Shown here: in pieces, positions 20,797-26,416 of the stretch
Position numbering within the stretch: position 1 is the stretch's first letter
Layout of the letters: each line of letters opens with the position of its first letter
DNA from: Discostella pseudostelligera
Lineage: Eukaryota > Bacillariophyta > Thalassiosirophyceae > Thalassiosirales > Thalassiosiraceae
Direction: 5' to 3'
DNA: 26,416 nt
NCBI GenBank assembly: GCA_036940085.1
Contig: JALLBK010000083.1
Span: 1-26,416 of the forward strand
Notes under the pieces: model-generated
What the model saw: the letters and a program-made list of their open reading frames with translations, nothing else
What the model was told of the DNA's origin: nothing
Databases searched by the model: none
Translations under genes and position numbers: made by a program

Positions 20797-21180
20797 ATGA
20801 TGGCTTTGCAAAGTAAAATAGACATCAATGATATTCGCGCAGACAAGGGTGGTAATCCAGACATTTACCGCCGCGCGTTGGCGGCTGTCGTCGGGGTCGG
20901 CTCTCCATCAGAGTCAGAGTCATACATTGATGAAGCGCTATCTCTCGATTCGCAAAGACGGTCTTCTCTCACCAATCTCGAGGGTCTTCGTTCGAAGTTG
21001 TCGAATTTACAAATTACAGTTATCGCTCCCAAGAAGAAGGCCAACGAAGATATCACAGACGAGGTAGAACAATTGAAGCAATGGAAATTGGAAATTGCAA
21101 AGCTATCGAAGGAAGTTAACGATTTGGAGTTAAAGCGGGACGCCGCCATTGCCAGTATCAACATTTTATTGGAAAAGTGT
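20797..21180 (+). other. SerRS N-terminal tRNA-binding arm domain inside eEFSec
   Basis: Residues 8-128 of the eEFSec protein. IDINDIRADKGGNPDIYRRA matches, position by position, the opening of cytosolic SerRS (pattern hydrophobic-D-hydrophobic-x-x-[FI]-R-x-x-KGG-[DN]-P-x-x-[IY]-R). The LD-x-x-RR...L region follows, then two long heptad helices at about 46-76 and 86-128 broken by a basic turn (APKKKANEDI), the antiparallel hairpin that SerRS uses to bind the long variable arm of tRNA(Ser) and tRNA(Sec). No SerRS catalytic domain follows. The frame is unbroken into the GTPase, with no intron or stop between. Confidence 0.83.
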
Positions 21181-23901
21181 AAATTTGAGGATCTAGAATC
21201 CAACGATGATGTAGAAGTTGCCAGCACAATGCAGGAAGAGAATGGCAATGTTGGAACTCAAAGTTTACCATCGACGAAACAATCATTATCAGTTTCAGCC
21301 AAAACTTTCACACCTAAAGGTCAATTGATTCCATCAGAAGAGACAGCTGCTTCCGAATCACCACCTTCTCTCCCTATACTATCGCAAGATGAAATTAAAT
21401 CAATATCACCCGAAAGAATACTGAACCTCAATGTCGGTGTGCTTGGTCACGTCGACACTGGCAAAACATCCTTGGTAAAGACACTCAGCTCAATTCTTTC
21501 CACGGCTGCATTAGACAAATCACAACAATCACGAACGAGGGGCATCACATTAGATTTGGGATTCTCTGCATTTTTATTACCGTTGCCAGAGCACATGAGG
21601 ACGGTAGGCAATTCCAGTAGTGATGATAGCAATCGAAACTGCAAGACCAATGACAGTTCTATCGACAATGGTACTACTACGGAACATTCTGCGCAACATC
21701 AACATCATGATTTACTCCAAATTACACTGGTGGATTGTCCTGGCCACGCCTCTCTCATTCGAACTATAATCGGCGGTGCTCAAATCATCGACATGATCTT
21801 GCTGGTCGTAGATGCTACTAAAGGAATGCAAACCCAAACAGCAGAATGTCTCGTCATCGCCGAAATGACTACACGGAACTTAATTGTGGTGCTCAATAAG
21901 ATCGATATGTTCCCCGAGAATGAACGGGAGGAGCGAGTGCGTATGGCAGAGAAGAAAATGAGGGCTTCATTGCGCGGGACGAAATTCGAAAATGCTCAAA
22001 TGGTTGGGATAAGTGCCTGCGTAGGTGGTGAGAAGGTGGCAGCCGTGGGCGGCAATACTAGTGCCGGAGGAGGAGGGGGAGGAAATGTCGTGTCTGCCGC
22101 GGCAAAGATTGCCTCGACGAGCAATATCCATGGTCTCTTGGATCTGTTACAATCTCAAATACGTCCACCGAATCGGGATACATTGTCATCGCCGGATCGA
22201 TTTCATTTTGCCGTCGATCACTGCTTCCCTATCAAGGGTCAGGGGACTGTGCTTACGGGAACAGTCCTTTCGGGGTCGGCACGCCCTAATGATATTGTCG
22301 AGTTTCCTACTTTATCTACACAAAAGAAGATTAAGGGACTTCAAATGTTCCGACGGAAGGCAAACATTATTCAACAGGGTGATCGGGCGGGGATTTGCGT
22401 GTCTAACTTTGATGCCAAGCTAATGGAGCGTGGCATCATTGCTTCTCCGGGAACTGTGAAATTGATTCGGGGAGCTATTGCAGTTGTACGAAAGGTGCGT
22501 TTCTTCAAGGGCGCATTGAATTCGGGTTCCAAATTCCACGTTAGTGTTGGACATTCGACGGTGATGGCGACTGTTACATTTTGGGGCGCACGTGAGATTG
22601 CAAAGCAGGTGCGGAGAGAAGACGAGAAGTTAGAGGAGAGGAACGGTTCTGCGGCGTTGGGGAAATCTTCACTAGGTGGATCGGCTGACTTGGCTGGATT
22701 GCCTCGATTGAAGTTTGACTGGAATCAAGATTTCTTACATCAGGAAAATTACATCGACACCCTTCCAACATCAGACCGGAATGAGTTGGCAATGGAGTCA
22801 GAATCTAGTAGGAATGGCGATAGTCTTCCACCCTTACATTGGGCAAGGCTCGAGTTTCTCACCCCAGTCTACTGCCCCATGGATAGTCTTGTGATTGGAT
22901 CAAGGCTAGATACGGAAGTGAATGCCAATGCTTGTCGACTTGCATTTTCTGGTCGGTTAGTTGAAAAATATGATGCAAAATCTGTAAGTGCTCGCTATCA
23001 AGCAAAANCGACTTGCATTTTCTGGTCGGTTAGTTGAAAAATATGATGCAAAATCTGTAAGTGCTCGCTATCAAGCAAAAGATTCTTACTCGTTGCGTTA
23101 TTTTTGCTCATCACTTTCCTATTCTCACTTTCCTATTCTCGTCTCTCCTACCTGAAGGATCACAACCGGTTGAAGTCATACACCCGAAAGGAAAGGGTGG
23201 GCATCGTTGATCGATTAGGAGATCCCTATCGACGTAATGATGACAACAAACTGGTTCGATATGATGTATTTGGTACAGACTTGTTCAAAAAGGAAACAAA
23301 CATGAAGCAATTTGTGGGTCTACTAATTGAAACAAAGGAGGGTGACGTCGGTATCATCCAATCATCCTTTGGGAACTCTGGCAAATTCCGCGTAAACTTC
23401 CCAGGCGGCACAGAAATCAATGAAGGTGACTCGCTTTTTCTATGCTTCAAACGATATGCCAATGATCCGAAAAAAGCTATTCACCAGGATGGATCTCTCC
23501 CTCTTGCACGGGCTGGCACTAGTGTTGATCTTCCGGTGAAGACGACGAAGAAGAACAAAAATAAAAGCAAAAATGGTTCTACAAGTGGACTGGCACCTGC
23601 AAAAGTAAATAGTGTACAAGGAGGTGATGATGCAAAAATTCGCAATCCATATGGAGAGATTGAAAAAATCAAAGGAGAGCTCTTGCACAATGACAAGTAC
23701 ACTGTAGCGATAGTATCAGGATTATTCTCTATGAAAGATGATATCACTCTACACAAAGGACGCAGGGTATGTTGCTTGTCAACCAATGAGGAGGGAGTAG
23801 TTGATGGATCATTTGGAAAGATGGGCAAGTGCAAGGTTTACTTCAAGGAGGGTATCTCCGCAGAGATTGGAAGTCGAGTGCAAATGACTGATGTTGATTA
23901 A
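20797..23901 (+). CDS. EEFSEC: eEFSec with N-terminal SerRS-type tRNA-binding arm
   Basis: Selenocysteine-specific GTPase that brings Sec-tRNA(Sec) to UGA with the SECIS machinery; cytosolic. Exons are 20797-22983 and 23158-23901; the intron starts GTAAGT and ends CTGAAG. A 72-bp assembly duplication around an N at 23008 sits across the splice donor. Skipping it gives 976 residues. Domains: (1) residues about 8-128 resemble the eukaryotic SerRS tRNA-binding arm (DIRADKGGNP, then a coiled coil); (2) linker; (3) GTPase with GHVDTGKT (217-224), RGITLDLGF, DCPGHASLIRTIIGGAQIID and NKID, plus a 40-residue Ser/Asn insert before the DCPGH strand; (4) domains II-III with DHCFPIKGQGTVLTGT; (5) domain IV with LFKKETN (771-777) and SSFGNSGKFRV (798-808); (6) a Lys-rich linker; (7) a second domain-IV-like unit with GSFGKMGKCKV (946-956). 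Human eEFSec has only parts 3-5. Tandem ATGs mark the start. Confidence 0.96.
22936..23080. other. Assembly join: 72-bp duplication around one N
   Basis: Bases 22936-23007 are repeated exactly at 23009-23080 with a single N at 23008 between them. The duplicated segment includes the eEFSec splice donor. Collapsing the two copies restores a normal exon-intron border, with an intron of about 101 bp. Confidence 0.95.
23112..23139 (+). repeat. 14-bp tandem duplication in the eEFSec intron
   Basis: CACTTTCCTATTCT occurs twice in direct succession (23112-23125, 23126-23139), about 18 bp before the splice acceptor. It forms the polypyrimidine-rich part of the intron. Confidence 0.93.
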
Positions 23902-24018
23902 TGAAAAAATGCTGTATGCAAAAGAAGTAGCGCTGCAGTTTTTTCAGATTCCACAACATTAAAGCGTGTACAAAATCCTTTAACCATTGCATTTACTTCA
24001 ATCAATAATGAGTGATGG

Positions 24019-26300
24019 TCAATGCTTTTTGATCCATTCACACATGAAGTCGAAACTCTCTTGCCCCTCCGGTAAAAATGGGCATAGCAGGGGGAATACA
24101 TGACACCTACCAATAATGGAATGGGAGAACATTAATTGCACCTATGACAGCAAGAGATCATAAATTGAACACTATTGATGCACTTACATGTACTTCCAAA
24201 TACCAACAGTGACGTCAACGCCCTGCTCTTCGGCACGTTTAGCCAATAGCATGGCTTGGTCATACACAACTTCATGCTTGCTGACGCAAATGCAAAGAGG
24301 AGGAAGACCATCAAAACTCCCATAGACTGGAGACGCTTTGACACGATTTTCATGAGAGCCGAGTATCTTCTCTAGGAAAGGTATACCCTCGTCGTAAACA
24401 GACTGTTGGAGAGGATAATGAATGATTGAGATAACTGTTGGGTGCACACAATAGTCATTACCACAACATGCACAAAAGACAATCACGTACTTGGTTGACG
24501 ATCAGATCATGTTTTATGAACTCTTTCATTGTTCCCTTCGGTTCAGNAAAGACAATCACGTACTTGGTTGACGATCAGATCATGTTTTATGAACTCTTTC
24601 ATTGTTCCCTTCGGTTCAGAATAATCCACAAAAGGACCAATCATTACACCTCCTGCTGGCATTGGGACACAACTCATGCTGCTCTTGTCGTCTCCCATAC
24701 CAGCATTCTTCGTCTCCTCCGCTTGTTGTCTTGCCTTTGCGAGAGCTTGCAGAAGTAGAACTACTAAACCACCTCCAGAGCTAACACCCACCAAAGTGAT
24801 ATCTTCCGCCTGAATGTTCCGCTCGTATATCAAGTACTCATACGCAAGTGTGACATCGTGTATAGCATCATCAAGGTGGTGTTCAGGAACAAGCCGATAG
24901 TCAGGTATGAAGACATCCCGCATACCACTATCTCCCTCGTCATTACCACCATTCGTAGCACAAAGCATACCCATCTTTTCTGCAATTCCTAAGTTGCCTC
25001 GACTATCTCCAGCTAGGAATGCACCACCATAGATCCAAAAGATGACCTTCTTAGATGGTTGGGGCGAGTGTTGAATGAATAGTCCAGTAACAGTCATTTC
25101 TTCACTCGAAGCCGCCTGTACTGCATATCTTCGAATTCCCGTCAGGGTGCGTTTCATGTTCATCAAATGAAAGATTTCATGCAAATGTCCACGGATGCCA
25201 AATCGTGTCCCATTGGTAGACTTTTTGACGGTTACATCCACATTCCGATACTTTTCAGCCATTGTCCATTGTGGGTACCTACCAAAGTTGATTATGGAAA
25301 CATTGAATGATGGAGCGTGTGAGAGTGGAATACTTCAAAAGTGAGCGACAAATACGGTCTGACTCAGAAGTAACACTCTTACCGATCCGGTGGATGCCAG
25401 ACGTGCAACTGGCTCAGCGAAAATCTCATTCGTTTGATAGTGACGGGAAACTGTGTACGATGTACAAACACGGAAACAATGAGTACAAAGAAAGCGGGGA
25501 AATCATTATGAAGAAAAATATACAACTCTTACCAATCTTCCCCACCAAAGAACCGAAGTCAATGCATGATACTCCAAGCTCACATCGCGATGCAATCCCG
25601 ATCTACGACCGATGAATAGTTTATGTAGAGGAAGGTAAATCCCCCATGCGATAAATGTTAACTTTTGTCGAATGTACAATGGGATGCAATTGTCCCATAA
25701 TTGAAATAGTGGGCTTTCAATGATAGATAAGATACGATCTAGCAGATTGATGATGAATTGTATGGGTGGGCGCAAGACCCTTGTCATGACTCCGATGGAA
25801 GTGTTGTTGGTAGGAGAAGCAGCAGCAAATTCGCTAGTATCTCCACTTTCACGTCTTGTGTACACCGTTAAATCAATGGGTAAGCCTAGATTCAAGTTCA
25901 ATTTCTTGTTCTCATCTTGCGCCAATTTGTCCATCTGCCGTGTGTGAGATTTGGTGAAATATTGACGAAGAGTGTTGTCGTGGTAATGATTTTGGGATGT
26001 ATCGTCTCCATGACCTTCATTAGAGTCATTATTATCAGCTGCATCGGCATCGACGTCGTCGACTTCGTCGTCGTCGTCCATGGAAGAAGAGCCACAGCCA
26101 CTCATGTCTGTGGAGCTGGCGGTGGACGATGTTGGCGCCGCCGAGTCTGACCTTCCTTGTGGATCAATATTAATGGTCGACTTCTCATCACGGGATGAGA
26201 GGGAAGACAATTTCACGCCATCGTCCGGGATAGCTGCGGCGTCGGTAGCATTGGCGGCGGCGGTCATGGTGACGGACCTTTGTTTTTTGGTGATGGTCAT
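24019..26300 (-). CDS. HSL-type alpha/beta hydrolase with long N-terminal extension
   Basis: Esterase/lipase-like hydrolase of the hormone-sensitive-lipase (Abhydrolase_3) group; substrate unknown. I assemble five exons: 26300-25533, 25450-25383, 25278-24564, 24402-24188 and 24106-24019. All have GT-AG borders and compatible phases, giving 617 residues. Introns are 82, 104, 161 (88 once the assembly duplication is removed) and 81 bp. Residues 1-130 are Ser/Asp-rich; about 165-255 are hydrophobic and basic and may sit on a membrane. The catalytic domain has WIYGGAFLAGD (oxyanion hole, 362-366), DYRLVPEHHLDDAIHD, nucleophile S445 in GVSSGG, and H591 in YMCHVF. The acid position reads SKHEVVYDQA, so the third triad member looks like E561, not the usual Asp. 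Exons 1-2 are joined to the hydrolase by splice logic, less certain than the rest. Confidence 0.86.
24475..24619. other. Assembly join: 72-bp duplication around one N
   Basis: Bases 24475-24546 recur exactly at 24548-24619 with a single N at 24547. The repeat spans the donor of the third intron of the hydrolase gene. One copy should be removed to recover the true structure. Confidence 0.95.
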
Positions 26301-26416
26301 GGTAGAAGGTGTGGTGTCACGGTCCGATACGCAGAGTCAGTCTCCCGCCAAATTATTGCTTGCACGTGACAGTTCAAGGAAAGCAACGTAGATGCCTTGT
26401 ACTGAATCCAACGTGA
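26301..26416 (-). promoter_or_regulatory. 5' region of the hydrolase gene
   Basis: It holds TCCCGCCAAA at 26343-26352 (E2F-like) and a palindromic CACGTG (G-box) at 26363-26368, 40-70 bp upstream of the start codon. It is cut by the window end. Confidence 0.42.

Noticed and set aside
22936..23080. 72-bp repeats at 22936 and 24475 as real tandem repeats or mobile-element duplications
   Set aside because: Both have the same length and each is separated by a single N, which is the mark of unmerged contig ends.
25506..26300. An independent gene at 25506-26300 separate from the hydrolase
   Set aside because: It ends at a GTAAGAG donor, and a 68-bp exon with matching phases links it to the hydrolase frame. 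The model is inferred, not proven.
1..26416. tRNA(Sec), other tRNAs, SECIS elements or a selenoprotein with in-frame TGA
   Set aside because: I looked for T-loop GGTTCRA words and SECIS-like ATGA/AA/TGA patterns in the gaps on both strands and found none that fold convincingly. No gene here is interrupted by a single in-frame TGA. A covariance-model search would be decisive.

Overview
This is nuclear DNA from a eukaryotic alga with a secondary, red-type plastid, most likely a diatom or close stramenopile relative. Three predicted proteins begin with a signal peptide whose cleavage site is followed by Phe (..SSF-S, ..HAF-V, ..DAF-T), the ASAF-type plastid-targeting signal of such algae. Introns are few, short (61-117 bp) and GT-AG. 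Genes are closely packed and the proteins carry Asn/Ser/Asp-rich low-complexity inserts. Species cannot be named from the sequence alone.

I assign twelve protein genes, and they alternate strand without exception (+ - + - through all twelve), so every start region between two genes is a head-to-head promoter and every end is tail-to-tail. In order: RBM22-type splicing factor (+); small thylakoid-type membrane protein (-); plastid heme oxygenase (+); PfkB sugar kinase (-); small plastid membrane protein (+); TPR-sulfotransferase (-); AP endonuclease 2 (+); SepSecS, O-phosphoseryl-tRNA(Sec):selenocysteine synthase (-); Cnx1-type molybdenum insertase (+); a 1393-residue protein of unknown function (-); eEFSec, the selenocysteine elongation factor (+); a five-exon HSL-type alpha/beta hydrolase (-).

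The most striking content is the selenocysteine machinery. SepSecS makes Sec-tRNA and eEFSec delivers it to the ribosome; they lie about 8 kb apart. This eEFSec has an extra N-terminal domain of about 130 residues that reads as the tRNA-binding coiled-coil arm of a eukaryotic seryl-tRNA synthetase, and an extra C-terminal unit that looks like a second copy of its domain IV. SerRS uses that arm to hold the long variable arm of tRNA(Ser) and tRNA(Sec), so the fusion suggests an elongation factor with its own second grip on tRNA(Sec). I know of no described eEFSec with this layout.

Other points: the C-terminal adenylyltransferase-like domain of the molybdenum-cofactor protein has lost its active-site motifs; APE2 has two PIP boxes but no Zf-GRF; a GGCGGGAA (E2F-like) motif recurs in most promoters; and two single-N positions (23008, 24547) are each flanked by an exact 72-bp duplication, which are unmerged contig ends and not biology. 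No tRNA, rRNA, transposon, CRISPR array or selenoprotein gene was recognised.
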